Below are positions 1 through 7,256 of a DNA stretch of 15,182 nucleotides, piece after piece. The DNA comes from Hydrogenophaga sp. (lineage in GTDB: Bacteria; Pseudomonadota; Gammaproteobacteria; Burkholderiales; Burkholderiaceae_C). The notes below the pieces were generated by a model that was not told the origin of the DNA, searched no databases, and worked only from the letters and a program-made list of their open reading frames with translations. The first letter of the stretch is position 1. The number at the start of each line of letters is the position of its first letter. The DNA lies in assembly GCA_030684755.1 (NCBI GenBank), contig JAUXXN010000081.1:1-15182 (forward strand), read 5' to 3'. The translations under genes were made by a program, and so were the position numbers.

Positions 1-1031
1 ACCACCGGTTCGGCCACGGCGGCGTTGATGCGTTCGTTGGTCAGCACGCCTTCCTGAATGATCACTTCGGTGACCGGCTGGCCGCCTTGGGACGAGGCCA
101 TGCGCTCGCGCGCCCGGGGGCTCAGCGCGTCAATCTCTTTCGCGTCGCGCAGCGTCATGATGCCCATGCCGCCCGTGCCGTTGTCGGCCTTGACCACCAC
201 AAACGGCTTTTCGTTGATGCCGTATTCCTTGTACTTGCGGCGAATTTTGCCCAGCAGCGCGTCGGTGTTGCTGCGCAGGCATTCCAGGCCATGCTCTTCG
301 GCAAAATTGACCTCGCCGCACTGGTTGAACAGGGGGTTGATGAGCCAGTGGTCCATGCCCAGCAGCTTGCCGAAGCGCTTGGACACTTCTTCATAGGCTT
401 TGAAATGGTTGCTCTTGCGGCGCGTGCCCCAGCCGGCGTGCAGTGGCGGCAGCAGGTACTGTTCGTGCAGGTCTTCCAGAATACCGGGCACACCGGCGCT
501 CAAGTCGTTGTTGAGCAAGATGGTGCAAGGGTCAAAGTGCTTCAGACCCAGGCGGCGCTTGCTGCGGATCAGCGGCTCCAGCGTGACCGACTCGCCACCG
601 GGCAATTCGATCTTGGTGGGCTCCTTGATGTCGTTGGACAGTGAACCCAACCGCACATTCAAGCCGGCCTGATAAAAAATGCGCTGCAGCTGGCGCAGGT
701 TGCTCAGGTAAAAAATGTCGGTGGTGCTTTCGGGCACCAGCAACAGGTTTTTGGCCTCAGGGCAGATCTTCTCGATGGCGGCCATGGCGGCTTGCACCGC
801 CAGCGGCATCATCTCGGGCGTAAGGTGGTTCCAGCCCGCGGGATACAGGTTGGTGTCCACGGGGGCGAGCTTGAAACCCGCGTTGCGCACGTCCACCGAC
901 GAATAAAACGGCGGCGTGTGCTCCATCCATTACAGCCGGAACCAGCGCTCGATCACCGGCGTGGACTCCAGGATGCGCTGTTCCAGTTCGTTGATGGGAC
1001 CGGTCAGGGCGGTGACGAGGTGCGGAACCAT
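1..1031 (-). pseudogene. gshA: Glutamate-cysteine ligase GshA, 5' part, interrupted by an in-frame stop
   Basis: First enzyme of glutathione synthesis (ATP-dependent joining of glutamate and cysteine, cytosolic). The frame opens MVPHLVTALTGPINELEQ at 1031 and reads as GshA to the window edge (343 codons, 3' end missing). Recognisable stretches include ERWFRL, VDTNLYPAGWNHL, LNNDLSAGVPGILEDLHEQY, LHAGWGTRRKSNHF and KADNGTGGMGI; the last is the glycine-rich nucleotide loop of the ATP-grasp-like C-terminal part. Codon 34 is TAA (plus-strand TTA at 930-932), directly after ERWFRL and before WMEHTPPFY, where I recall a glutamate in relatives. GAA or GAG would differ from TAA by one or two bases. 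The frame is otherwise open, so this is either a recent nonsense mutation or a sequencing error. The next ATG (926) would drop conserved N-terminal residues. A weak AAAGG lies upstream of 1031. Identity is secure; functional state is not. Confidence 0.88.
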
Positions 1032-1263
1032 AGGGGCCTTTGCAGAAGAAAAGAATCAATTGGACCCATTGTAGGGAGCAGCCGTTGCAGTCAGAAGGCA
1101 GAAATGGGGGTGAGACCCATGCCTGCAAGCCAGGCTTGAAAGATATTCGCCCCAACAGCCGCGATCGGTCGCGCGCGCGATTCCCCCCAAGGCACCACAG
1201 AGCCGGTATGGGCAAGCTGCCAGTGCCGCCTTTTAACCGGGCCAGACGCAGCGCGTTGGGCTG
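1032..1263. other. Intergenic region between proA and gshA, no gene seen
   Basis: Two hairpin-like sequences sit here downstream of proA. One is GCCTG-CAAGC-CAGGC at 1121-1135, and beside it is a short ATGGG/CCCAT pair around 1104-1120. On the minus strand these fall between the proA stop and the gshA start and could act as a weak terminator or attenuator, but no clear run of T follows. I see no convincing promoter or small gene. A CG-alternating tract lies near 1170-1180. Confidence 0.4.
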
Positions 1264-2544
1264 TCAGCCCCTTGTTTCACCTTCACCCAGCACCACGTAC
1301 TTGAGCGAGGTCAACCCTTCCACGCCCACCGGGCCACGGGCGTGAAACTTGTCGGTGGAAATGCCAATTTCAGCCCCCAGCCCGTACTCGAACCCATCAG
1401 CGAAGCGGGTACTCGCATTCACCATGACGCTTGAAGAATCGACCTCGCGCAAGAAGCGCTGGGCGTGCATGTGGTCGCGGGTGATGATGGCTTCGGTGTG
1501 GTGGCTGCTGTAGTGGTTGATGTGGGCGATGGCCTCGTCCAGACCGCCCACCACCTTCACGCTGATGACCGGGGCCAGGTATTCCTCGCTCCAGTCTTGT
1601 TCGGTGGCGTCTTTCAGTTGCGCACCGGCCACCTTGCTCAACACGGTCCGAGCCTCGGGGCAGCAGCGCATTTCAACGCCTTTTGCGGCATAAATGGCGC
1701 CAATTTGTGGCAAAAATTCGGCCGCCACGCTGCGCGCCACCAGCAGGCTTTCGGTGGCGTTGCAGGGACTGTATTTCTGCGTTTTGGCGTTGTCGGCCAC
1801 CTTCACCGCCATCGCCACGTCGCAGGGATCGTCCACATAGGTGTGGCAGTTGCCGTCCAGGTGCTTGATCACCGGCACCTTGGCCTCGGCGCTGATGCGC
1901 TCGATCAGGCCCTTGCCGCCGCGCGGAATGATCACATCCACATACTGCGGCATGGTGATGAGCTGGCCCACAGCGGCGCGGTCGGTGGTGGGCACCAGCT
2001 GCACCGCTTCCAGCGGCAAGCCGGCTTCAGCCAGCGCCTGCTGCACCAGCGCGGCCAGGGCGCGGTTGGAATCAATGGCCTCGGAGCCACCGCGCAAGAT
2101 GGCGGCGTTGCCGCTTTTGATGGACAGGCTGGCCGCCTCGATCGTTACGTTGGGCCGGCTCTCGTAGATCATGCCGAACACGCCAATAGGCACGCGCATC
2201 TGCCCCACGCGGATGCCGCTGGGCATTTGCTTCAACCCCGAAATTTCGCCAATGATGTCGGGCATGGCGGCCAACTGCTCGCAGCCCTGGGCACAGGTCT
2301 CGATCACCTGCGGCGTGAGCTTCAGCCGGTCCACCATGGGTTCGGCCAGCCCGGCGGCGCGGGCGCGCTCAAGGTCTTTGGCGTTTTCAAGCTGAAGCGG
2401 CGCCACGTTGGCACGCAGCAAAGCGGCCAAGCCGCGCAGGGCCTTGAGCTTGGTGGCAGCGTTGGCCCGGGCCATGAGGGCCGAAGCGGCTTTGGCCTGG
2501 CTACCCAGGGTGTTCATGAGTTCGGTGGTGTTGGTCGCGTTCAT
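1264..2544 (-). CDS. proA: Gamma-glutamyl phosphate reductase ProA
   Basis: Second step of proline biosynthesis: NADPH-dependent reduction of gamma-glutamyl phosphate to glutamate-5-semialdehyde, in the cytosol. The 426-residue product matches the usual ProA length (about 415-430). Visible family segments are [13 protein letters not shown] (about 126-139), [14 protein letters not shown] (143-156), [13 protein letters not shown] (202-214), [12 protein letters not shown] (227-238), the catalytic cysteine in [13 protein letters not shown] (Cys261), and [15 protein letters not shown] near the C-terminus. The start MNATNTTEL is preferred. The frame stays open 74 codons further upstream, but that part runs through the inverted repeat and into insertion-sequence DNA and has no ProA character. 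No strong ribosome binding site is visible. The accessory block begins only about 17-26 bases upstream of the start codon, so the original proA promoter may have been displaced or may lie in the repeat. Confidence 0.96.
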   Translation of the reverse strand: MNATNTTELMNTLGSQAKAASALMARANAATKLKALRGLAALLRANVAPLQLENAKDLERARAAGLAEPMVDRLKLTPQVIETCAQGCEQLAAMPDIIGEISGLKQMPSGIRVGQMRVPIGVFGMIYESRPNVTIEAASLSIKSGNAAILRGGSEAIDSNRALAALVQQALAEAGLPLEAVQLVPTTDRAAVGQLITMPQYVDVIIPRGGKGLIERISAEAKVPVIKHLDGNCHTYVDDPCDVAMAVKVADNAKTQKYSPCNATESLLVARSVAAEFLPQIGAIYAAKGVEMRCCPEARTVLSKVAGAQLKDATEQDWSEEYLAPVISVKVVGGLDEAIAHINHYSSHHTEAIITRDHMHAQRFLREVDSSSVMVNASTRFADGFEYGLGAEIGISTDKFHARGPVGVEGLTSLKYVVLGEGETRG

Positions 2545-2560
2545 AGCATGGATTTTCGCA

Positions 2561-2591
2561 CCGCAGCTGGTGTTGGATAAAAAAGTCCTTC
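2561..2591 (+). repeat. Left copy of island-flanking inverted repeat (about 30 bp)
   Basis: This segment reads CCGCAGCTG-GTGTTGGATAAAAAAG-TCCTTC. Its reverse complement recurs at 13456-13485 with one substitution in the 22-base core and about two further differences (one base change, one indel) in the outer 9 bases. The two copies face each other about 10.9 kb apart and enclose the insertion sequence, the CoiA-like/regulator pair and the Wadjet operon. They could be terminal repeats of the element that brought the block, or two copies of a dispersed genomic repeat. No matching target duplication is visible just outside. Confidence 0.8.
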
Positions 2592-2641
2592 GCTGGCCAA
2601 ATAGTCTTTCGCTTTCCCGTTTGGCAAAATGGTTTTTCGCT
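2574..2641 (+). repeat. Three imperfect ~20-bp direct repeats at the left edge of the island
   Basis: Three similar units run inward from the left inverted repeat. Unit 1 (2574-2594) is TGGATAAAAAAGTCCTTCGC plus T. Unit 2 (2594-2613) is TGGCCAAATAGTCTTTCGCT. Unit 3 (2622-2641) is TGGCAAAATGGTTTTTCGCT. Units 2 and 3 agree at 17 of 20 positions. Unit 1 overlaps the inverted repeat. Spaced repeats next to a terminal repeat resemble the transposase-binding arrays of Tn7-like and Tn5053-like elements, but no such transposase is present in the window. The insertion sequence starts immediately after unit 3. Confidence 0.7.
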
Positions 2642-2661
2642 CTCAGAATGTGTTCACGATC
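2642..2661 (+). repeat. Left terminal inverted repeat of the insertion sequence
   Basis: Sequence CTCAGAATGTGTTCACGATC, which overlaps the transposase stop codon (2654-2656). It pairs with 3424-3444 with about two mismatches. Confidence 0.75.
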
Positions 2662-3396
2662 TGCGAAGCAGCAAAGCCAAGAATGCCAAGTGAACGAACT
2701 GCAAGCTGGTGTTGCGCCAGCGCTCATGGTTCTTCGAGAGCCTGCGGTTCTTCTCCAACCATGCAAAGCTGCGCTCTACCACCCAACCTGTGACTTGCTC
2801 ACCCAGCGTTTTACGTATGCCCTGCACAAAGTGCTCTCCCGTGTAGCCACTGTCCGTCAGCACGCTTTTCACTTGGTGCAGACTGGACTGGCACCGCTCG
2901 AATGCCTGCAAGGCTCCCTGGCGATCTGTCACATCCGCCGTCGTCACCGTCACGACATGCGGGAACCCCTGCTTGTCTACATCAATGTGGCGCTTGATCC
3001 CCGAGACCTTCTTTCCCGCGTCATAGCCCTTGAGCCCCACCGTGTCCGTGTTCTTGACGCTCTGCGCGTCGATGATCAAGAGCGTGCTTGAGGCGCTGCG
3101 CCCCAGTGTCTCGTGGGCTGCGCCCACCTGATTTTTTTAAAGCCTGCTCCAGCAGGCTCACCCCATCCTTGTCCACTTCGCTCCACTTGGCAAAGTACGA
3201 ATGCACTGTGCGCCACTTGGGAAAGTCGCTGGGCAACGCCCGCCACTGGCAGCCCGTGCGCAGCAGATACAGCGCAAAACACCTCGTACAAATCGACCGT
3301 TCGTGGCTTGGTCTTGCGCCTTGCCTGCTCCAGTAGCGGCGCGATAAGGTCGAACCGCTCTTTGCTGCTGTCGCTGGGATAGATTTCGGTGCGCAT
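2654..3396 (-). pseudogene. IS5-family (IS427 group) transposase, frameshifted remnant
   Basis: A DDE transposase in three reading frames. The first part starts at 3396 ([18 protein letters not shown]) and runs to [10 protein letters not shown]. Near 3267-3276 the frame shifts, and the sequence resumes as [20 protein letters not shown]. Relatives usually read [14 protein letters not shown], so this fits a 5-base loss between GCTGT repeats. The second shift is at seven consecutive A on the coding strand (3132-3138, A-AAA-AAA in frame). A -1 slip there continues into [26 protein letters not shown], which is the usual programmed frameshift of this IS group. The catalytic triad is visible: D in LLIIDAQS, D in VLTDSGYTG, and E in [16 protein letters not shown]. 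The first shift probably makes the copy inactive. Confidence 0.85.
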
Positions 3397-3423
3397 CCCG
3401 CAATTTTCCCCTACTCGCACAGG

Positions 3424-3444
3424 GATCGTGAACACGTTCTTAGG
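3424..3444 (+). repeat. Right terminal inverted repeat of the insertion sequence
   Basis: Reads GATCGTGAACACGTTCTTAG on the plus strand and is the inverted partner of 2642-2661. It lies 28 bases upstream of the transposase start codon (3396), so it probably also covers the IS promoter region. Confidence 0.75.
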
Positions 3445-3586
3445 GCGTGAAGCGGCGCGGGATTGCTGTTCCGTCTGCCAAAATCCAGGCAGGTGTCTGC
3501 ATATCTGAGCCTTTTCGATAGCCTGCGCGACGCGGGTTGAACTCAATAAAAGAAAGGTTTGAGCTGCTCTCCGGGAGTGATGTCGG

Positions 3587-4828
3587 CTAGCACGCTCCGA
3601 GAAATAGATGCAAGTCGCGAACTGTCCGAAACTTCGAATGGAACACCCTAGCTTCAAGCTTGCGGGAGTCGTCGGAGTCCAGAAGCCCTTGTGCTTCGAG
3701 GCGCAAGAAGTACCGATGTATCGCAGCGGCCGTCCAGGAGAAGCGATTTATGGACAGGGTTGTGACCGCGCTGTCCATGCGGTCCGGCATCGCGATAGCC
3801 GCCCATCTCGCAGCCTCCTGGCTTGTAAACCGAGCCTTCCCGATACCGAACTTCATGAACAGGACGACCTGCCAAGAATACGGGTGATGCTTGATGGCGG
3901 GGTCAGAGGGACCTGCGTGAGTGAATTGGCTGAAGAAGACAGGCAAATCGAGAGGGTCAAGCCTTAGCGCTGCGCAAGCGACTGCTACCCGAAATACTTT
4001 GTCCTGTTGCCCTAGCCAGTTCCGGGCAGCGGCCTGGGAGATGCCTTGAGTCGACAGCCTCTCAAGCTCAGCCTTTGCAAGCGGCAGCTTCCGGGCGGCC
4101 TCCTTCAGCTTGGCGGTCGCGGGGTTGGCGGCCTTCGGTACCTCGAAGCCCTTCGTCCTTCGGACTGTCCAATCGGTGTACGCCCACCGGGCATTGTTTG
4201 TGGCAATCCGCTGCATGGCGTCGATGCGCCCGTTGACGAGCCACCTCCATCGGCGAGCCTCGCTCAGGACTTGAGTAACCTTGGCCACACTGATTCCGCT
4301 GGCAGGCAAATCGGAAACATCGAGCTCGGCTGCCAGACTGCAGCATCTCCGAATTAGCTTCAGTTTTTCTTCGTCCACCGCATGGCTGTAGCGAACTTCA
4401 ACAGCGAACCGTTGACCGTCTTCAAGCTCGAAAAGCACATCGGGCTGAACGCCGTCGAGCCGAACCTCGGACGCTCCATGAGTGAACTTCAGGTCGTGAG
4501 CCTCAACGTCGAGGGGATGGCTCCAGTGAATTCCCGCCTCATCGAATGTGAATGGCTCCCGGAGCGCCGGAATCGTCAAACTGCGTCGGAGTGCCAGCTC
4601 ATCCCTGATGAACGCATGCAGCAGCGTCATTGGCTGAGGATTGCAGTTTCTGTCCTCAATGGCGTGCTGAAAGTGCCAGGCCTTTTGATTACCCAGATGA
4701 GCCTGAAGCGGTAGTCCGCAATCCCAGCATGTACAGCCGCACTTCAGCCCGCGGTCGGATTCACCGTCCAAATCTCCGACGTATACCCATCGGTCCGCTC
4801 GTCGACCATAGGCAAACTGCACTGACAT
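3587..4828 (-). CDS. CoiA-like nuclease-domain protein of unknown role
   Basis: A 413-residue protein that I place near the CoiA-like (competence-associated) nuclease group; function unknown. The N-terminal part has a Cys cluster, LKCGCTCWDCG (Cys30, 32, 34, 37), followed by AWHFQHA, which suggests a metal-binding module before the nuclease fold. Residues 126-156 read GVQPDVLFELEDGQRFAVEVRYSHAVDEEK in outline, with Asp130 in PD and Glu144/Arg146 in EVR. This is the pattern of a divergent PD-(D/E)xK core, with the usual lysine replaced by arginine. The remaining roughly 250 residues are helical-looking and carry no motif I know. The start is 6 bases after the stop of the upstream regulator gene, so the two are cotranscribed leftward, away from the Wadjet operon. 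It may be an accessory effector of the defence locus or an independent passenger. The family call is moderate and the role is open. Confidence 0.7.
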   Translation of the reverse strand: MSVQFAYGRRADRWVYVGDLDGESDRGLKCGCTCWDCGLPLQAHLGNQKAWHFQHAIEDRNCNPQPMTLLHAFIRDELALRRSLTIPALREPFTFDEAGIHWSHPLDVEAHDLKFTHGASEVRLDGVQPDVLFELEDGQRFAVEVRYSHAVDEEKLKLIRRCCSLAAELDVSDLPASGISVAKVTQVLSEARRWRWLVNGRIDAMQRIATNNARWAYTDWTVRRTKGFEVPKAANPATAKLKEAARKLPLAKAELERLSTQGISQAAARNWLGQQDKVFRVAVACAALRLDPLDLPVFFSQFTHAGPSDPAIKHHPYSWQVVLFMKFGIGKARFTSQEAARWAAIAMPDRMDSAVTTLSINRFSWTAAAIHRYFLRLEAQGLLDSDDSRKLEARVFHSKFRTVRDLHLFLGAC

Positions 4829-4834
4829 GGCGCG

Positions 4835-5710
4835 CTATCCGCCAATCGACCTCTTCTTTAGAACCACCTGTTGCTGCTCAGGGGTACCACTCTCTGGACG
4901 GTCAAGGTGCAAGTGTCTGAGCGCGTAGAAGAGCAGCGCCTTTCGACATTTGAAGCTGACCACGCCACCCGTCATTCCGTAGTCCAGCTCAACAGCTCGC
5001 TTTTGAGCTGGCGAAAGCCCAGGATGCGGCTCCAGCTCCAGCGTGACTTCGGTGCTCCAGTCCAGGTCCAGCTCGGGACCCGACACCGAAGGCTCGCCCA
5101 ACGTCACTCCAGACATCCGGGCAATCACGAAATCACGAAACGCCTGGTGTTTGTGGCAGAAGGCGCGCACGTGCCATCGATAGCCGTCGTACGCAAAGGC
5201 ATGGGGGCTTATCAGCCGGGGTTCGGGCTTTTCTGCGCTCATCGACTGATAGACCAACTCCACCGCCCTGCTCTCCCGCACTGCTCGCAGCAACACGGCG
5301 AGCGTGACGGCGCTGAGGGTGCGCCCTGGCGTGGGCACGAACCCCACCGGCGGCCGCCAGCCGATGAAGCAGGATTCATCCCCGATGACTCCTGCGGCAT
5401 GCGCCAGGAGCTCGTTGAGCAGCCTGGACGGGCTGCTCGTGTCGTACACCGGCTTGAACTTGCTTGTGGCCAGGTACACCCGTGCACTGCGGTCATAGAC
5501 CAAGTTGCCGGGAGCCACCTCCAAGTACTTGGCGATATCTAGAGAGGCCTGGGGAACAGAGATGCCGAAGAACGCAACGAGGTCCGCTCGATTCAGCCGA
5601 CCGTCCCATCTGAGCCGGAAGTCAATGAACTCCAGCCTGCGGTCCGGTCCCCAACGAGAGGATGTTTTTTGCGGCTCAGGCGCCGCTTTTTTGGTTGTCA
5701 TAGCCTTCAT
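4835..5710 (-). CDS. WYL-domain transcriptional regulator, BrxR/CapW-like
   Basis: A 291-residue DNA-binding repressor of the kind found beside BREX, CBASS and other defence systems. Residues about 19-85 form a winged helix-turn-helix with the family's telltale RWGPDRRLEFIDFRLRWDGR, GISVPQASLDIAKYL and APGNLVYD. A WYL domain follows (about 132-200), with ISPHAFAYDGYRWHVRAF as its ligand-pocket strand and arginine pair. Residues 215-291 are a WCX-like C-terminal region. Two starts are possible: ATG at 5710, and MTTKK at 5701, which has AAGG only 2 bases before it. The gene diverges from jetA with 73 bases between. The shared region holds two operator-like palindromes, and the first overlaps this gene's start codon, which suggests autoregulation. 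The ligand is unknown. Confidence 0.88.
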   Translation of the reverse strand: MKAMTTKKAAPEPQKTSSRWGPDRRLEFIDFRLRWDGRLNRADLVAFFGISVPQASLDIAKYLEVAPGNLVYDRSARVYLATSKFKPVYDTSSPSRLLNELLAHAAGVIGDESCFIGWRPPVGFVPTPGRTLSAVTLAVLLRAVRESRAVELVYQSMSAEKPEPRLISPHAFAYDGYRWHVRAFCHKHQAFRDFVIARMSGVTLGEPSVSGPELDLDWSTEVTLELEPHPGLSPAQKRAVELDYGMTGGVVSFKCRKALLFYALRHLHLDRPESGTPEQQQVVLKKRSIGG

Positions 5711-5722
5711 TGTGCATCAATG
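5708..5722. promoter_or_regulatory. Operator-like inverted repeat 1
   Basis: CATTG-TGCAT-CAATG is a perfect 5-bp inverted repeat with a 5-base centre. It covers the first possible start codon of the regulator (5708-5710). Its ATTGTGC half recurs 36 bases away in the second site. I infer it is a binding site for the adjacent BrxR/CapW-like regulator. Confidence 0.6.
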
Positions 5723-5727
5723 TACTA

Positions 5728-5757
5728 ACTATACGCATCTATTTATTGTGCGTACAA
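5728..5757 (-). promoter_or_regulatory. Candidate promoter of the regulator/CoiA-like unit
   Basis: On the minus strand there is a TTGTAC -35 (5752-5757), an 18-base spacer and a TATAGT -10 (5728-5733). The -35 lies inside the second palindrome and the expected start of transcription falls beside the first, so a bound repressor would block it. The leader would be only about 10-20 bases. Confidence 0.5.
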
Positions 5758-5758
5758 T
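5745..5758. promoter_or_regulatory. Operator-like inverted repeat 2
   Basis: ATTGT-GCGT-ACAAT is a perfect 5-bp inverted repeat with a 4-base centre, sharing ATTGTGC with site 1. A further related half (ACGCAT) lies between them at 5733-5738. It overlaps -35-like boxes on both strands, as expected of an operator controlling both divergent units. Confidence 0.6.
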
Positions 5759-5773
5759 TACTCAACGTATAAG
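5746..5773 (+). promoter_or_regulatory. Candidate promoter of the jetABCD operon
   Basis: TTGTGC (5746-5751), a 16-base spacer and TATAAG (5768-5773), read toward jetA. Transcription would begin near 5780, leaving almost no leader before the ATG at 5784. Either the message is nearly leaderless or the true promoter lies slightly upstream. The -35 is inside operator site 2. Confidence 0.45.
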
Positions 5774-5783
5774 AAGTTTCGAA

Positions 5784-7256
5784 ATGCTGTCACACCCAAC
5801 CGACTCAGACCTTCCGCTGGAAATTGAGCCCATAGATTCAGGTTTGCTGGACCTCTCAAGGCAACTACGCAACCTGCTCTTGCTGCGCCCTCTTTTCCAG
5901 CTGGAACTCAACAAAACCCGAATCGGGGAGGACGGCGCGTCGGATGCAGGGCTGTTTCAGGGCGTCGACACCTTCTATTTGGCCTTGAGTGCGTTGGACT
6001 TCATGATGGAGGCCACCACCATTTCGATGGGCGCACCACAGGGCGAGGTCCTGGAGCACTTGGCCAACGCAGCCAGTCGTATGAAGCCCACCCTGTCCAA
6101 GCCACAAGGCCTTCGAGTGGCCGAAGTGCTGCTCAACATGCTGGACAACAAGAGTGGCGGGTACAAGGAGTTCACCTTCGACCACTTCGACGCCGCAAAA
6201 GGCAGCAGCCGTACCGTGCGATTTCGACTCGTGCGCTACGAGCCCGACATGGAGGACGTCTACCGATATCGCCCCACCTCTGAGGGCTACTTGGTTTACT
6301 TGGGCATGCTCGACCTCGCGCCCGAGGACTCACAAGAGCTCATGGAAAAGATGCTCGACCTGCTCGTACAACGAGGGAAATTCGACACCGCGCTAGATAT
6401 TGCCAAGCGGGCTCGCACCCTATCCATCGAGTACCGGCAGCGCATTCGGGACCGATTGCACCAGGCCCACCGCGCACCAGGGTCAGTCAACTGGACCAAG
6501 GACTTTGGCCCCTACCTGCAGGACGCTCGAAGCCATGTGGCCAAGCGGCAGCATGAAGACCAGCGCATGGAGGAGGCTGTCAAGGACGCCCTGGGCGAGG
6601 CCGTGGAGCCCCGCAACCGGGCCAGCCTGGCCAAACTGCTTCGCGAACTGCAAGACGCCAGCACCCTTCGCGGGCGACTTGTTGGCGAAATCACAGGGGC
6701 GGGAGACACCTTCTTGGCATCCCAGCGCTCGCTGTTCCGTGCTCGCCGGCCTACCGGCCTTCCTGACTTGGAGCTACAGCTTTTCCCTCGCCTTCTGGAC
6801 CTTACCGCTCAGCGTCTCGCCGACGATGCAGACCAGCTGCTCAGCGCCCTCTATCCAGCGACTTGGCCCAAGGTTTATGACCTCAATACGGTGCTTTCTC
6901 TCCTGCTGGAGTCTCGCCCAGAAGACGGCCCAGTGTCTCAAGACACCGGCGAACTCGTCCCCTTGGAAGTCGTCCCAGACGAGTTTCCGGAAGAACTCAC
7001 GCGCAAAGCGACTGCCTGGCTGGCGCGCAAATTCACGGACGGTAAAACGTATCGCATCGACGAGCTGCTGATGCTTGCAGAAGATGAGGGGCTGAGCCGC
7101 ACCCTGCGTCGGTGCCTAGTTCTCATGCTCTACCGCTCGTTCTCAGAGGATGAGACCGAGTTCCCTCACCTGACTTCCAAACCCGCAGGACGCTTCGACA
7201 ACGATGTCGTGACCGGCATCAACCTTCAATTCACCCCCAAAGGAGCGTCGGCATGA
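5784..7256 (+). CDS. jetA: Wadjet component JetA (kleisin-like subunit)
   Basis: Predicted kleisin-like (MukF-like) subunit that links the JetC ATPase heads to JetB in a Wadjet plasmid-defence complex. The call rests on size (490 residues), first position in a jetA-B-C-D layout and a mostly helical character; I see no short diagnostic motif. Features include an N-terminal helical segment (LLDLSRQLRNLLLLRPLF), a region near DNKSGGYKEFTFDHFD, a central charged helix-rich part (about 200-320, KRARTLSIEYRQRIRDRL) and an acidic C-terminal winged-helix-like part. The frame is open far upstream to 5505, but that runs through the divergent regulator gene. ATG 5784 (MLSHPTDSDLPLEIEP) is just past the promoter-like elements and has a weak AAGAAG upstream. 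The stop overlaps the jetB start by 4 bases (ATGA). Confidence 0.8.
   Translation: MLSHPTDSDLPLEIEPIDSGLLDLSRQLRNLLLLRPLFQLELNKTRIGEDGASDAGLFQGVDTFYLALSALDFMMEATTISMGAPQGEVLEHLANAASRMKPTLSKPQGLRVAEVLLNMLDNKSGGYKEFTFDHFDAAKGSSRTVRFRLVRYEPDMEDVYRYRPTSEGYLVYLGMLDLAPEDSQELMEKMLDLLVQRGKFDTALDIAKRARTLSIEYRQRIRDRLHQAHRAPGSVNWTKDFGPYLQDARSHVAKRQHEDQRMEEAVKDALGEAVEPRNRASLAKLLRELQDASTLRGRLVGEITGAGDTFLASQRSLFRARRPTGLPDLELQLFPRLLDLTAQRLADDADQLLSALYPATWPKVYDLNTVLSLLLESRPEDGPVSQDTGELVPLEVVPDEFPEELTRKATAWLARKFTDGKTYRIDELLMLAEDEGLSRTLRRCLVLMLYRSFSEDETEFPHLTSKPAGRFDNDVVTGINLQFTPKGASA
7239..7245 (+). promoter_or_regulatory. Ribosome binding site of jetB
   Basis: AAAGGAG, 7 bases before the jetB ATG at 7253. 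It is the strongest Shine-Dalgarno sequence in the operon and lies within the jetA coding end, which confirms the overlapping jetB start. Confidence 0.8.

Larger units (their letters stand above)
2642..3445 (-). mobile_element. IS5-family insertion sequence (IS427-like), about 0.8 kb, degraded
   Basis: An inverted repeat closes the element: AGAATGTGTTCACGATC on the left (2645-2661), and on the right the reverse complement of 3424-3445 contains AGAACGTGTTCACGATC. These agree at 16 of 17 core bases, with weaker similarity further out. The transposase lies on the minus strand between them in three frames. About 800 bp with a split transposase is normal for the IS427 group of IS5. The exact ends are uncertain by a few bases and I could not fix a target duplication. 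The element sits at the left margin of the accessory block, downstream of the CoiA-like gene, and points toward proA. Confidence 0.85.

Noticed and set aside
87..644. Plus-strand open frame (185 codons) within gshA
   Set aside because: The minus strand reads as conserved GshA throughout, so this is its shadow.
1465..2580. Long plus-strand open frame (371 codons) opposite proA
   Set aside because: His/Gly-rich composition typical of the antisense of a high-GC gene; the ProA frame on the other strand is clearly real.
2570..2591. Integron attC-like core (GTTGGAT)
   Set aside because: The match to GTTRRRY is short, there is no integrase and no second attC core arrangement; inverted rather than direct copies flank the block.
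2574..2641. CRISPR-like array
   Set aside because: Only three imperfect units with touching or 8-base gaps, no uniform spacers and no cas genes.
5505..5783. N-terminal extension of jetA
   Set aside because: It would run antisense through the regulator gene and the divergent promoter region; start 5784 fits the control elements.
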